A stretch of DNA of 64,000 bases from Desulfomonilaceae bacterium (GCA_041662605.1 JBAZSD010000004.1:161741-225740); one strand, 5' to 3'; counted from the first letter of the stretch, positions 53,970 through 63,479 are shown. Notes: a model not told the origin generated them from the sequence alone. Numbers and translations: made by a program.

Positions 53970-55043
53970 TTATATCCAACGAAGGTAAGGAGAAGGCACG
54001 ATACTCTTTGGATCGTGACCGAGCGCCTTCGCTGCGTGTTGAGGCCAATAAGGGTCCCTCAGCATTTCACGCGCAAGTAAAACAATGTCCGCTTTTCCAC
54101 TTTCAATAATTTCATTGGCCTGGATTGGGTCCGTAATCATACCAACAGCAGCGGTGGCTATCTGAGCTTCTCTTTTTATCGCCTCTGAGAATGGAACCTG
54201 CCACCCAGGTCCGAATGGATATTTCCTATGATCGGGGCTTCCAAATCCTGAACTGCAGTCAATAAGGTCCGCCCCGGTCTGCTTGAGTTTTTTCGCCAAC
54301 TCGATTGTTTCTTCTATTGTCCAACCACCATCGACCCAGTCGGAACAGGACAAACGAACCGCCAACGGTAGATTTTCAGGCCAAACCGCTCTCATACATT
54401 CCAGTGTTTCGACAGTGAACCGGATCCTATTCTCAAAACTACCCCCATATTCATCAGTCCGTTTGTTTGATATGGGCGAGTAGAAGCTATGGCAAAGATA
54501 ACCGTGGGCGGCGTGCAGCTCCAGCCATTGATAGCCGATGGTTAAGGCCATTTTAGTGGCAGCGACAAACGATTGCTGAACATTCTTGATGTCCTGATGA
54601 GTCATGGCCTCGGGAACTTTCCAGAGCTTGTCTCCAAAGGCGACAGCGCTGGGGGCGATAGTGGGCCATCCGCCCTCTTCTTCCTTAAGGGAGTTGTCGC
54701 CCTCCCAGGGTCGCGCTGCGCTTGCTTTGCGACCAGCGTGAGCCAATTGAATACCTGGAACCGCCCCCTGTTCCTTCACAAATCTGGTGATTCGTGCAAG
54801 GGGTTCGATATGTTTGTCGGACCATAGACCCGCGTCCTGTGGAGAAATGCGGCCTCGAGGCTCAACAGCCGTCGCTTCGGCAATGACCAAGCCGGTGCCA
54901 CCGACCGCTCGGGCTCCTAAATGAACCAGATGCCAATCGGAAGCTGTTCCGTCGTTGGAAACATACTGGCACATCGGTGAAACACCAATTCTATTGCGCA
55001 GAGTCACAGATTTAATTGTGAATGTGTCAAAAAGACCCGGCAT
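53970..55043 (-). CDS. Old yellow enzyme family NADH:flavin oxidoreductase (YqjM/NamA-like)
   Basis: A 357-residue TIM-barrel flavoprotein. IGVSPMCQYVSNDG near 19-32 carries the Cys typical of the thermophilic-like YqjM group, HAGRKAS near 105, HAAHGYL near 172 and the final Arg-Trp-Ile tail. It reduces activated C=C bonds of enones with NAD(P)H and FMN. It ends 26 bases from the converging cyclase gene. The substrate may be a cyclic enone from ring reduction or general electrophiles. Confidence 0.9.
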   Translation of the reverse strand: MPGLFDTFTIKSVTLRNRIGVSPMCQYVSNDGTASDWHLVHLGARAVGGTGLVIAEATAVEPRGRISPQDAGLWSDKHIEPLARITRFVKEQGAVPGIQLAHAGRKASAARPWEGDNSLKEEEGGWPTIAPSAVAFGDKLWKVPEAMTHQDIKNVQQSFVAATKMALTIGYQWLELHAAHGYLCHSFYSPISNKRTDEYGGSFENRIRFTVETLECMRAVWPENLPLAVRLSCSDWVDGGWTIEETIELAKKLKQTGADLIDCSSGFGSPDHRKYPFGPGWQVPFSEAIKREAQIATAAVGMITDPIQANEIIESGKADIVLLAREMLRDPYWPQHAAKALGHDPKSIVPSPYLRWI

Positions 55044-55179
55044 TTTATTTCCTCTCTCTTATACGGTCTCGCCCGGTTTGGCCAAAGCGCGATGAAATAT
55101 GTTTCGTTGATGTTAAATAATCTAATAACGGAATCGGCGGGGAGCAACATTTCAGTTGAAAATGAGGCCATCAAACAAA

Positions 55180-55219
55180 ATTGGAGACCCAGTCCGGTAG
55201 TGAGAACAAGGTCTCCAAT
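55180..55219. repeat. Inverted repeat ATTGGAGACC-N20-GGTCTCCAAT
   Basis: Perfect ten-base arms with a 20-base loop lie in the 337-base gap between the OYE and HU genes, both on the minus strand. It lies downstream of hup (160 bases) and could end that transcript, though no T tract is adjacent. It could also be an operator or a leader structure of the OYE gene, 137 bases away. Confidence 0.5.
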
Positions 55220-55380
55220 CTTGATAATGTCATTGAGTTAGAGCGTGGAACCTGATCTTAGAGCATTTTTTGTGGTTACCCGCAACTCGGAAAATGACCT
55301 TGATTCCCGGTCATTGTCCTAAGCCTAATTTGTAGGTTACACAGACTCAAACGGTCGCTAGAAATTTCCTAAAACCGGAA

Positions 55381-55653
55381 TCACTTTATCGATTCTTTGA
55401 GCGCCTTTGCGGCTGAAAACTTGGGAGCTTTTGTTTCCGGGATGTTGATTTTCTGTTTGGTCTGAGGATTCAGACCTGTCCGAGCTTTCCTGATGGTAAT
55501 GGAAAATTTGCCAAAACCTGGGATAGAGATTTCATCACCGGCGACCAACCCGTCGGCCATAGTGGTGAAAATCATGTCTATGGCTTCTGAAGCCTGCTTC
55601 TTGGTTATCTTGCCTTTCTCCGCAAGTTTATCCACGAATTCAGCCTTTGTCAT
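55381..55653 (-). CDS. hup: HU-type nucleoid protein
   Basis: A 90-residue protein with the full HU pattern: KAEFVDKLAEKGKITKKQAS helices, ISIPGFGKFSI beta arm base, RKARTGLNPQT loop with the DNA-intercalating Pro (NPQT), and the PKFSAAKALKESI tail. It bends and compacts DNA as a dimer. It is monocistronic, with a GGGAGG start site and the good promoter upstream. Confidence 0.95.
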   Translation of the reverse strand: MTKAEFVDKLAEKGKITKKQASEAIDMIFTTMADGLVAGDEISIPGFGKFSITIRKARTGLNPQTKQKINIPETKAPKFSAAKALKESIK

Positions 55654-55708
55654 GCCCGGGCCTCCCTTTTAATAGTAATTGTTTCATCAAAAAAAATATG
55701 TGACGGCT

Positions 55709-55737
55709 TTATAAGGCACATGCGTATAGGGTGTCAA
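55709..55737 (-). promoter_or_regulatory. Sigma-70-type promoter of the HU gene
   Basis: On the minus strand TTGACA (55737-55732) and TTATAA (55714-55709) are separated by 17 bases, a near-consensus promoter about 55 bases before the HU start. Strong constitutive expression fits an abundant nucleoid protein. Confidence 0.7.
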
Positions 55738-56200
55738 GAGGTATTAGCTTCGATTCGCAAACCCTATTGGTCGTTTACAGATGGAGTACATCCACTAGGC
55801 GGAAAAATTCACCATCCTTCAACAAAAACAAAATTTTTTGTCTAGACACCAATGGCCACTTTATACTACTGTTTCTCGCGGAAATAAAGAGGTTGGCATT
55901 AGCCGAAAATTCAAAGTGGCCACGAATTGAAATTAGAAGAACTGGTCATCGGGGTGACGGAAAGCCTTTTTTCGGGGAAAAATCGTCCATTCCAGATCAC
56001 CTGAAATTTGTCGATTACTGCGAGTGTGGTCACTCCTTATTGCTACAGATGTTAAATATTCGTAAGTCTTCGGGGGAGTTTTCACCAAAAACGAAGCACG
56101 CTTTGAGCCAAAAGGCACAAGTCGTGTTCACGTAATAAGGAAACTATCACGTTTTTGGGTAGACCATCGTGATACGAATTCTTTTAGGGAGTGAACATTA
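55738..56200. other. Intergenic stretch without a supported gene
   Basis: This 463-base gap separates HU from the acetoacetyl-CoA synthetase. A 134-codon frame (55731-56135) is open but has no ribosome site, starts inside the HU promoter and shows no domain beyond a lone CECGH, so it is not called. No tRNA or clear promoter was found. Confidence 0.4.
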
Positions 56201-58189
56201 ATGGACTTCACAAATGTAACAGAGGGAGATCTTCTCTGGGAACCCTCAGACCAATTGAAAGGCGAAGCCAATATCAGCCGGTTCGTTCAGTTTCTTTTGA
56301 ATAACAAAAAACTGAGTTTTGACTCTTACAAAGATCTTTGGAAATGGTCAGTGACAAATCTCGAAGATTTTTGGGTATCTATTTGGGAATTTAACGGGAT
56401 TCAGGCTTCACATCCATACAACAAGGCGCTTTCCCAGAGGAAAATGCCGGGAGCGCAATGGTTTGTCGGCGCCAAATTGAACTACGTTGAACAGGTGTTC
56501 CGTTGGAACAAGCTGGATACGCCCGCATTGAAATTTCAATCTGAGATCCGACCACTAACAGAAATATCGTGGGGCGAGCTTTCCCAGAAAGTCGCCTCCG
56601 TGTCTACAGCCCTTCGCAATATGGGAGTGAAATGCGGAGACAGGGTGGTGGCCTACCTCCCAAACATACCTGAGACCATCATCGCGTTCCTTGCATGCGC
56701 CAGTATTGGAGCCGTATGGTCTAGTTGCTCCCCAGATTTTGGGTTTCGGAGTGTTACAGACCGTTTCCGTCAGATAGAGCCAAAGGTACTTTTTGCTGTT
56801 GACGGCTATCAGTATGGCGGTAAAAAATTCGACTGCGAGAACACGGTCGCCACTTTGCAAAAGTCGCTGCCTACACTGGAACACACTATTCTGGTCCCGT
56901 ATCTGTACCCATCAAAGAAATCTTACCCAATTGAAAACTTACTTGTATGGGATGATCTTGTTAAGGAAGCAGGAGCGCTCATATTCGAACAGGTTGATTT
57001 TAACCACCCCATGTGGGTTGTATATTCGTCTGGAACCACAGGTCTTCCCAAGCCACTTGTTCACAGTCAGGGCGGAATTTTAATTGAGTTTCTGAAATTT
57101 ACGGGATTGCACGTAGATGTACGGCCAAGAGATTCCTTTTTCTGGTTTAGCACCACTGGATGGGTCATGTGGAACATCATGCAGGGAGGGCTTCTCTTAG
57201 GATCAACCTCTGTCCTCTACGACGGGAGTCCGGGATATCCTGACATGAACGTGCTTTGGGACCTTGCTGAAAAAGCCAGGGTTACGGCGTTCGGCGCAAG
57301 CGCAGCTTATATTACCAGTTGCATGAGTCAAAAGATGCTACCTGGAAAGACGCGAGATCTGTCAGCGCTGCGAGTAGTCGGCTCGACAGGCTCTCCGTTA
57401 TCACCCGCAGGATTCAAGTGGGTGTACGACTCTGTAAAAGAAGATCTACTGCTTGCCTCCGTTAGTGGAGGAACCGATCCGTGCACTGGGTTCCTTGGAT
57501 CGTGCCCGCTACTTCCTGTTAGAGCAGGAGAACTTCAGTGCAGATGTCTGGGTGTAAAAGCCGAGGCCTACGACGAAAACGGCAATTCCGTGGTTGACCA
57601 GGTCGGCGAATTGGTCATTACAGAACCTATGCCATCGCTTCCGATCTATCTATGGAACGATCCCGAAAACAAGCGTTACATCGAAAGCTACTTTGAGGTT
57701 TTCCCCGGAGTATGGAGGCACGGCGATTGGGTCAAGATTACAGACCGCGGCAGCGCTGTCATAGCCGGAAGATCGGATTCTACCCTAAAGCGAATGGGAG
57801 TAAGAATGGGGAGCAGCGAAATCTACGGCGTCGTGGATGAACTGCCCGAGATTACTGAAAGCCTAATCGTTGGATTTGAGAATTCCAAAGGCAAGTACAT
57901 CATGCCGCTGTTCGTTGTGCTCAAAGAAGGCCTCGAATTTAACGACGCATTAAAAAACAAGATCCGGAACGCCATTCGGAGCGCCCTTTCACCCAGACAC
58001 GTTCCTGATGAAATTTATCCGGTAATGTCTGTCCCTAAAACTCTCAACTCAAAGAGACTTGAAGTTCCCGTGAAAAAGATTCTTTCGGGTGTGCCACTAG
58101 AAAAAGCGGTAAATGTAGACTCTATGATGAATCCGGAATCGCTCAAATTCTTCCAGGACCTTTCAACAATATTGAACAACGCTACTTGA
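56201..58189 (+). CDS. Acetoacetyl-CoA synthetase
   Basis: A 662-residue ANL enzyme with the acetoacetate-CoA ligase layout: an N-terminal extension (WEPSDQLKGEANISRFVQFL), SPDFGFRSVTDRFRQIEPK near 188, ATP loop VYSSGTTGLPKPLVHS near 275, hinge GRSDSTLKRMGVRMGSSEIY, and the acylation lysine in TLNSKRLEVPVKK near 625. It activates acetoacetate, or a related short keto acid, to the CoA ester with ATP. It would feed the thiolase step encoded at 32709. GGGAGTG precedes the ATG. Confidence 0.9.
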   Translation: MDFTNVTEGDLLWEPSDQLKGEANISRFVQFLLNNKKLSFDSYKDLWKWSVTNLEDFWVSIWEFNGIQASHPYNKALSQRKMPGAQWFVGAKLNYVEQVFRWNKLDTPALKFQSEIRPLTEISWGELSQKVASVSTALRNMGVKCGDRVVAYLPNIPETIIAFLACASIGAVWSSCSPDFGFRSVTDRFRQIEPKVLFAVDGYQYGGKKFDCENTVATLQKSLPTLEHTILVPYLYPSKKSYPIENLLVWDDLVKEAGALIFEQVDFNHPMWVVYSSGTTGLPKPLVHSQGGILIEFLKFTGLHVDVRPRDSFFWFSTTGWVMWNIMQGGLLLGSTSVLYDGSPGYPDMNVLWDLAEKARVTAFGASAAYITSCMSQKMLPGKTRDLSALRVVGSTGSPLSPAGFKWVYDSVKEDLLLASVSGGTDPCTGFLGSCPLLPVRAGELQCRCLGVKAEAYDENGNSVVDQVGELVITEPMPSLPIYLWNDPENKRYIESYFEVFPGVWRHGDWVKITDRGSAVIAGRSDSTLKRMGVRMGSSEIYGVVDELPEITESLIVGFENSKGKYIMPLFVVLKEGLEFNDALKNKIRNAIRSALSPRHVPDEIYPVMSVPKTLNSKRLEVPVKKILSGVPLEKAVNVDSMMNPESLKFFQDLSTILNNAT

Positions 58190-58292
58190 TCAAAAGGACA
58201 AGATTCTCTGACTAATTCTTCTATTGGGGAAAGGCTCGTTAGTTACAAAATTTCAAAAATGGAAAGTTTTCTGCGATGAATCTGGATTATTC

Positions 58293-59051
58293 ATGACAGC
58301 GCATGTTTCAGAAATCCCTGTTCTTGAGACCAGAGCCGTCACAAGGCATTTTGGAGCCTTAACGGCTGTCAATGGAGTATCTCTGTGTGTTAGCCACGGG
58401 ATACAATCAATTATTGGTCCCAATGGAGCAGGCAAGACTACCTTTTTCAACTTGCTTGCGGGATTTCTGGTCCCGGACAAAGGCGGCATTTTCTACCGTG
58501 GTAAGGAAATTACTGGGCTAGCGCCCTATGAGATTTCCCAGATGGGAATTGGAAGGTCGTTTCAAATCACGAGCATATTCCCTGGCCTTTCCGTCTATGA
58601 AAATGTTCGTGTCGCCCGTCAGTCACGGTCGAAATCACGGTACAACTTTATCATGTCATGCGAGAGACTTCCCGGCGTAGAAACTGATACAAAAAGGATT
58701 CTCAGCCAAATGGGCCTGGAGGATTGGGCGGATTCTCCGGCAAAAAATCTTCCATATGGTCTGCAGCGGTGTTTGGACATTGGCATTTCTTTAGCCACTG
58801 ATCCTCAGGTTCTTCTCCTGGACGAGCCTACATCAGGGATGAGCGCTGAAGATTCTTCCGTTATTCTTAAATTTATCGCCGAAATATCCAAGTCAATTCC
58901 AGTGGTCCTCATAGAGCACAACATTGACATGGTCCTCGCCATCTCGGACAGGATTGCAGTGCTGTATCAAGGGTTGCTGTTGGCTGAGGGGACACCAGCG
59001 GAAATTCAGGCTAACCAAGAGGTTCAGGAAGCATATTTAGGAGGGTACTGA
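58293..59051 (+). CDS. livG: LIV-type ABC transporter ATP-binding protein LivG (system 2)
   Basis: Start 58293 (MTAHVSEIPVLETRAVTRHFG) gives 252 residues and the expected LivG N-terminus; the frame extends to 58224. Walker A is GPNGAGKTT, Walker B LLLLDEPTSGMSAEDS. The signature segment is degenerate: LPYGLQRCLDIGISLA replaces the usual LS-GEQ, so Ser and Glu of the ABC signature are missing, which might slow hydrolysis. It leads the second liv operon in the unusual order livG-F-K-H-M. Confidence 0.85.
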   Translation: MTAHVSEIPVLETRAVTRHFGALTAVNGVSLCVSHGIQSIIGPNGAGKTTFFNLLAGFLVPDKGGIFYRGKEITGLAPYEISQMGIGRSFQITSIFPGLSVYENVRVARQSRSKSRYNFIMSCERLPGVETDTKRILSQMGLEDWADSPAKNLPYGLQRCLDIGISLATDPQVLLLDEPTSGMSAEDSSVILKFIAEISKSIPVVLIEHNIDMVLAISDRIAVLYQGLLLAEGTPAEIQANQEVQEAYLGGY

Positions 59052-59052
59052 C

Positions 59053-59748
59053 TTGCTCGAACTTCAGGATGTGCATTCACATTATGGTGGAAGCCACATA
59101 CTTAAAGGAATCACATTCAGAGTTGAAGAAGGACAAGTGGCTACGATTCTTGGAAGAAACGGAGCGGGAAAGACTACCACCCTTCGTACGATAATGGGAC
59201 TGGTTCCAGTCACTACGGGGTTCATCAAGTTCAGCGGCGAAGACATCACAAACAAGAAACCGTATAGGATCGCTCAACTAGGTGTCGGTTACGTTCCTGA
59301 AGAAAGAGCTGTTTTTCCAAGCCTTTCTGTCTATGAAAATTTGACTCTTCCGATGGCCAAAGGGCATGCGGGTCTGTGGAGCATCGACAAGATATACTCC
59401 TTTTTCCCCATTCTTAAAGCCAGGGGCTTTCACAGAGGATCCCAGTTGTCTGGTGGCGAGCAACAAATGCTCGTGATCGCCCGAATTCTGACTATGAACG
59501 TGAAGCTCATTATTCTCGATGAACCGACGGAAGGGCTAGCCCCAATGTTAGTCCGTGAAATCGCTAAAATTGTTCTAGAGTTAAAAAAGGAAGGGATTTC
59601 AATACTTTTAGTGGAACAAAACAGCAGATTTGCAGAGGAAGTCGCCGACCAACATTTCATAATATGCAACGGTCGGATCGTTTATGCTGGGAGCAACAAG
59701 GAATTCAAGTCCGATGAGAAGATCAAGTCACAGTATTTGGGCGTATGA
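59053..59748 (+). CDS. livF: LIV-type ABC transporter ATP-binding protein LivF (system 2)
   Basis: A 231-residue ATPase from TTG 59053, behind GGAGGG, one base after the livG stop. Walker A GRNGAGKTT, signature LSGGEQQMLVIA and Walker B IILDEPTEGLAP are all intact, in contrast with its LivG partner. It therefore probably supplies the functional signature for one composite ATP site. The stop overlaps an open frame leading into the binding-protein gene. Confidence 0.9.
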   Translation: MLELQDVHSHYGGSHILKGITFRVEEGQVATILGRNGAGKTTTLRTIMGLVPVTTGFIKFSGEDITNKKPYRIAQLGVGYVPEERAVFPSLSVYENLTLPMAKGHAGLWSIDKIYSFFPILKARGFHRGSQLSGGEQQMLVIARILTMNVKLIILDEPTEGLAPMLVREIAKIVLELKKEGISILLVEQNSRFAEEVADQHFIICNGRIVYAGSNKEFKSDEKIKSQYLGV

Positions 59749-59816
59749 CTGAGGCTGGAGACATTGTGTCTCATGCGCCCAGACTAAGATTGATAGCATG
59801 GAGAGGAGGTAAGCGC

Positions 59817-61031
59817 ATGGAAAGGAAATGGCACGCAATATTGACGGCATGCTTGCTGTCGATTGCTTTTTTCTCACTGGTTAATACTCCGGTCGTCGCC
59901 GAGCCTTTGAAAATATCGGTGCTAACCGATATGTCCGGACCGTATGCCGGTATCACGGGCGCCAATGTTGAAGCTGCAAAAATGGCCATTGCCGACTTTG
60001 GTGGGAAGATTCTGGGTAACCCCATCGAATTCGTTTACCGTGACCACATGTGTAAGCCAGACGTGGCCAATCAAAAAGCAAAAGAATTGTATGAGAAAGA
60101 GCAGGTCGACGTCATATTTGATTGCCCTAACAGCGCCGCAGGTCTGGCCGTAGCCAATCAAGCCAAGATCCACAAGAAACCGTTTATTGCGATCGGTTCA
60201 GGCACCACGAGGCTATCCGGTCCGGATTGCAACCGTTACACCTTTAAATGGGCGTACAACGATTACATGCTGGCTACTGCGGTAGGATTGTGGGCAGCGG
60301 ACAATCTAGGCAAGAAATGGTACACAATCACAGCCGATTATGCCTGGGGCCATGATCTGCTTCACCACTTCTCTGAAGCGCTGAAAGCAAAGGGAGGCAC
60401 GCTTTTAGGCAATGAAATGGTCGCTCTGGGCACATCAGACTTTAGTCCCTACATTTTGAAGGCCATGAACGCAAAGCCGGAAGTCCTGGTTTTACTGAAC
60501 GCGGGAAAAGACGCCGTGAATTCTACGAAACAAGCGATGGAATTCGGACTGAAGAAAAAAGTAAAAATCGTCCATGCTCTTCTGTTTATAGAGGATATAA
60601 AAGCATCGGGGGATATATTCGCCGGTGACTATGTTACGGGCGCATGGTACTGGAAAAGTGACAATCCAGGTTCCAAAGAATTTGTTGAAAAGTGGAAAAA
60701 ACAATTTAACAAACCACCGAACTGGATGAACGCCGCAACCTACAGCGCTGTTACTCAGTATCTCAAAGCTGTGGAGAGAGCTAAAAGCAAAGATGCCCTA
60801 CCGGTTATCAAAGCCCTCGAAGGACACGAATTCCGGGATCTATTGGCAAACCCTGGAAAGATTCGGGCGGAAGACCATATGGAAGTTGGCAACGCCTACA
60901 TTTTACGAGCCAAGAATCCTGGAGAGATCAAAGAAGACTGGGATTTCTTTGACATAGTTGGCGTAATTCCACCTGATAAAGCCTACCAAAATCCAAAGGA
61001 TACAGGCTGTAAGATGGACACTGCTGAATAA
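59817..61031 (+). CDS. livK: LIV-type periplasmic binding protein (system 2)
   Basis: ATG 59817 is set by GAGAGGAGG and gives a signal peptide (KWHAILTACLLSIAFFSLV, cleavage after VVA). The 404-residue protein has PLKISVLTDMSGPYAGITGANVEAAKMA at the mature start, the Peripla_BP_6 fold, and YRDHMCKPDVANQKAKEL. It is a divergent relative of the other two binding proteins. Proteins of this subgroup are often annotated for amides, urea or aromatic acids; the ligand cannot be read here. Confidence 0.88.
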   Translation: MERKWHAILTACLLSIAFFSLVNTPVVAEPLKISVLTDMSGPYAGITGANVEAAKMAIADFGGKILGNPIEFVYRDHMCKPDVANQKAKELYEKEQVDVIFDCPNSAAGLAVANQAKIHKKPFIAIGSGTTRLSGPDCNRYTFKWAYNDYMLATAVGLWAADNLGKKWYTITADYAWGHDLLHHFSEALKAKGGTLLGNEMVALGTSDFSPYILKAMNAKPEVLVLLNAGKDAVNSTKQAMEFGLKKKVKIVHALLFIEDIKASGDIFAGDYVTGAWYWKSDNPGSKEFVEKWKKQFNKPPNWMNAATYSAVTQYLKAVERAKSKDALPVIKALEGHEFRDLLANPGKIRAEDHMEVGNAYILRAKNPGEIKEDWDFFDIVGVIPPDKAYQNPKDTGCKMDTAE

Positions 61032-61107
61032 AATCGTCCCATAGTGGTGCCAATGCATGTTTTTCGCACGCATGGCCCCACTATGGCTGATCAGAAAGAT
61101 TTCTTTG

Positions 61108-61986
61108 ATGAACCTACAGTTCGTCTTCATGCAACTTTTCAATGGCCTAATTCTCGGGTCCCTCTACGTGCTTCTAGCGTTGGGGTTGTCGATTATTTTC
61201 GGAATGCTGGGAATAATAAATTTTGCCCATGGCGCATTTTTCATGTTGGGAGCTTACGCCGCTTACACGATTACATCTTACATCATTCCTGATTATTGGC
61301 TGGCTCTAATTTCCGTGCCTATACTAATGGCGGCTTTTGGATCCCTTTGTGAGATAGTCCTCTTCAGGCGCCTGTACGACCTTCCTCCCCTATATATAAT
61401 GTTGCTCACGTTTGGACTAATGCTCGTGTTGCAGGATGCCGCAAGATTAGTGTTTGGGAGTATGGGTGTGCCTTTTGGCACGCCAAAGTCACTTACCGGC
61501 ATGGTAAATCTTGGATTCATGTATTATCCCAGCTATCGGCTTTTTTTGATCGCTGTGACATCCTGCGCAGCTTTCGCCGTGTGGCTGTTTCTCAGTAAGA
61601 CCAAGCTGGGCTGTATCATTCGAGCCGGAACAGACAATCCTAAAATGCTCGAAGCGCTTGGAATCAACATATCCAGGACAATGACTTTAGTTGTTGGCCT
61701 GGGAACCGGACTGGCGGGTCTTGCAGGAGTTTTGGCGGCGCCTATTCAAAATGTCCGTCCACTGATGGGAATGGATCTTCTTGTGGATTGCTTTGTAGTT
61801 GTAGTGATTGGAGGCATGGGCAGCCTTGGTGGATCTGTTGTAGGCGGACTAATTGTAGGACAAATCATAGCAATCGGGGTCATGGTCTGGCCGCCTATGG
61901 CCAACACCCTCATATACCTGTTTATGGCGGCCTTTCTTCTCGTCCGGCCAAGGGGATTGTTCGGCCGAGAATCGTTTCACGAGTAA
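61108..61986 (+). CDS. livH: LIV-type ABC permease LivH (system 2)
   Basis: The start is placed at ATG 61108 (MNLQFVFMQLFNGLILGSLYVLLALGL), the common LivH N-terminus. ATGs at 61057 and 61072 are in frame and none has a strong ribosome site. About 292 residues with eight membrane helices; GMLGIINFAHGAFFMLGAYAA near 36 and GGMGSLGGSVVGGLIVG near 255 are family motifs. It lies 76 bases after livK. Confidence 0.85.
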   Translation: MNLQFVFMQLFNGLILGSLYVLLALGLSIIFGMLGIINFAHGAFFMLGAYAAYTITSYIIPDYWLALISVPILMAAFGSLCEIVLFRRLYDLPPLYIMLLTFGLMLVLQDAARLVFGSMGVPFGTPKSLTGMVNLGFMYYPSYRLFLIAVTSCAAFAVWLFLSKTKLGCIIRAGTDNPKMLEALGINISRTMTLVVGLGTGLAGLAGVLAAPIQNVRPLMGMDLLVDCFVVVVIGGMGSLGGSVVGGLIVGQIIAIGVMVWPPMANTLIYLFMAAFLLVRPRGLFGRESFHE

Positions 61987-61992
61987 TAGCTT

Positions 61993-62955
61993 ATGCCTCG
62001 TTCGCAATTCTTAACCCTCGTAACTTTCTTCGGACTAGCCTTAGTCTTTCCATTAGTCGCGCCTTACGAGGCGCTGGCGACCGAAATCTTGATATTCGCT
62101 CTCTTGGCGATGTCTTACGATTTGGTCTTGGGTTATGGAGGCATGCTCTCTTTCGGTCACGCGGCTTTTTTTGGCATTGGCGCATACACTACAGGAATCT
62201 TATTGATCAGAGTTTTCCCTTCAGTACCTGTGGCGTTGACGGGGGCTATTTGCGTGAGTGGCCTGGCAGCGGCGTTTGTCGGTTACGCGAGCATCAGGAG
62301 ACATGGAATCTATTTTACGATGGTGACACTGGCTTTCGCTCAGATGTTTTATTTCATAGCTTTCAAGTGGACTGGTCTGACCGGCGGCGATGATGGATTG
62401 CAGGGTGTGCCCAGGCCTAATATTGGACCAATAGACATTCATCCGGAAATTAATCTGTACTACTTCATTTTGGCATTGGTCATCGTTTCAATGTTTATCA
62501 TTGTTAGAGTTGTTAATTCCCCACTAGGCGCCACTCTCCAGGCGCTCCGGGAAAACCGCAACAGGGCCATGAGCGTCGGCTATAATGTAGACAGATTCAA
62601 GTTAGTCGCCTTCGTGATATCCGGTTGTTTTGCAGGGTTGGCTGGAGGCCTTTACGCCTTGTTACTAAACATGGTACCGCTCGGTTCGTTGCACTGGACC
62701 ACTTCAGGTGAAGTGGTAGTAATGAACATTACAGGCGGCATGGCTACATTGTTCGGACCAGTGGTAGGGGCTGTGTCCATTATTCTGCTGCGAGACATTA
62801 TCAGCAACTATACGGACGCATGGAGCCTTTTCATGGGTTTGATTTTCATGATGGCCGTGTTTGGATTTCGCGATGGAATCGTAGGGTTCTTCCAAAACAA
62901 GATAATGCCGACAGCCGCTAAATTTTTAGGGCAAGTATTTCCAAAGAAACATTAG
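61993..62955 (+). CDS. livM: LIV-type ABC permease LivM (system 2)
   Basis: A 320-residue membrane protein starting six bases after the livH stop. LGYGGMLSFGHAAFFGIGAYTTG near 45 and WTGLTGGDDGLQGVPRP near 127 are the canonical LivM motifs, and the RENRNRAMSVGYNVDRFK loop contacts the ATPase. It completes system 2. Unlike system 1 LivM it keeps the common SFGH sequence. A terminator-like hairpin follows. Confidence 0.88.
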   Translation: MPRSQFLTLVTFFGLALVFPLVAPYEALATEILIFALLAMSYDLVLGYGGMLSFGHAAFFGIGAYTTGILLIRVFPSVPVALTGAICVSGLAAAFVGYASIRRHGIYFTMVTLAFAQMFYFIAFKWTGLTGGDDGLQGVPRPNIGPIDIHPEINLYYFILALVIVSMFIIVRVVNSPLGATLQALRENRNRAMSVGYNVDRFKLVAFVISGCFAGLAGGLYALLLNMVPLGSLHWTTSGEVVVMNITGGMATLFGPVVGAVSIILLRDIISNYTDAWSLFMGLIFMMAVFGFRDGIVGFFQNKIMPTAAKFLGQVFPKKH

Positions 62956-62996
62956 ACTCCGAAATTTGATTAGAATTTCCCGCGACATCCGATAGC

Positions 62997-63020
62997 AAGC
63001 AGGAAATCTGCTTTCTCTTT
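62997..63020 (+). terminator. Weak hairpin terminator after livM
   Basis: AAGCAG-GAAAT-CTGCTT forms a six-pair stem followed by TCTCTTT. The stem is short and moderately AT-rich, so termination may be partial. Confidence 0.4.
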
Positions 63021-63055
63021 TTCAGACTTCATTAATATGATTCCACCCAATAAGT

Positions 63056-63274
63056 GAGATTGGTAAGATCAGAACTCTCGGGAAAGCGTTTTCTAGGCAA
63101 AGCATTCTCTTCAAGCTCCTTGTCTCATTCGTGGTTCTTTCCGCCCTGCCTCTAATCGTTCTCGCCTTCCTGGCGAACACGATAGCCGCTTTCCTGTATG
63201 AAAGGGATAATGACGCAAGAACCCTGGCTTCGATCTCACCATCAGAGAACAACTATTTGAGTTTTTTCCAGTAA
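63056..63274 (+). pseudogene. Fragment of a membrane sensor or receptor N-terminus
   Basis: A stop-bounded frame of about 72 codons without ATG, GTG or TTG near its 5' end encodes a basic start, then LFKLLVSFVVLSALPLIVLAF, then a turn into a charged helix (YERDNDARTLAS) and a stop. This is the layout of the first helix of a histidine kinase or chemoreceptor. With no start and no downstream domain it looks like a decayed gene. The rest of 62956-63479 shows no further gene. Confidence 0.4.
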
Positions 63275-63479
63275 TACTGAAAATGACCAGTCATGGAGAC
63301 ATCATCCTCAATATGATTTTAAGAAAAAAAGTATTCCAATTTATCACGAGATCACTTTCTTAGATTTCGAGGCAACGAAAAAATAAACCGAGTCCTCAAG
63401 AAAAGTGATCTAAAAGCCGGCGTCAAGTCTAGCGCCTGATAAGCGACAATCAATTGCCAAAGCATATAGGAAACAAACA

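Noticed and set aside
55731..56135. 134-codon ORF upstream of the acetoacetyl-CoA synthetase
   Set aside because: It begins inside the HU promoter, has no ribosome site and shows no recognisable fold; a lone CECGH is not enough.
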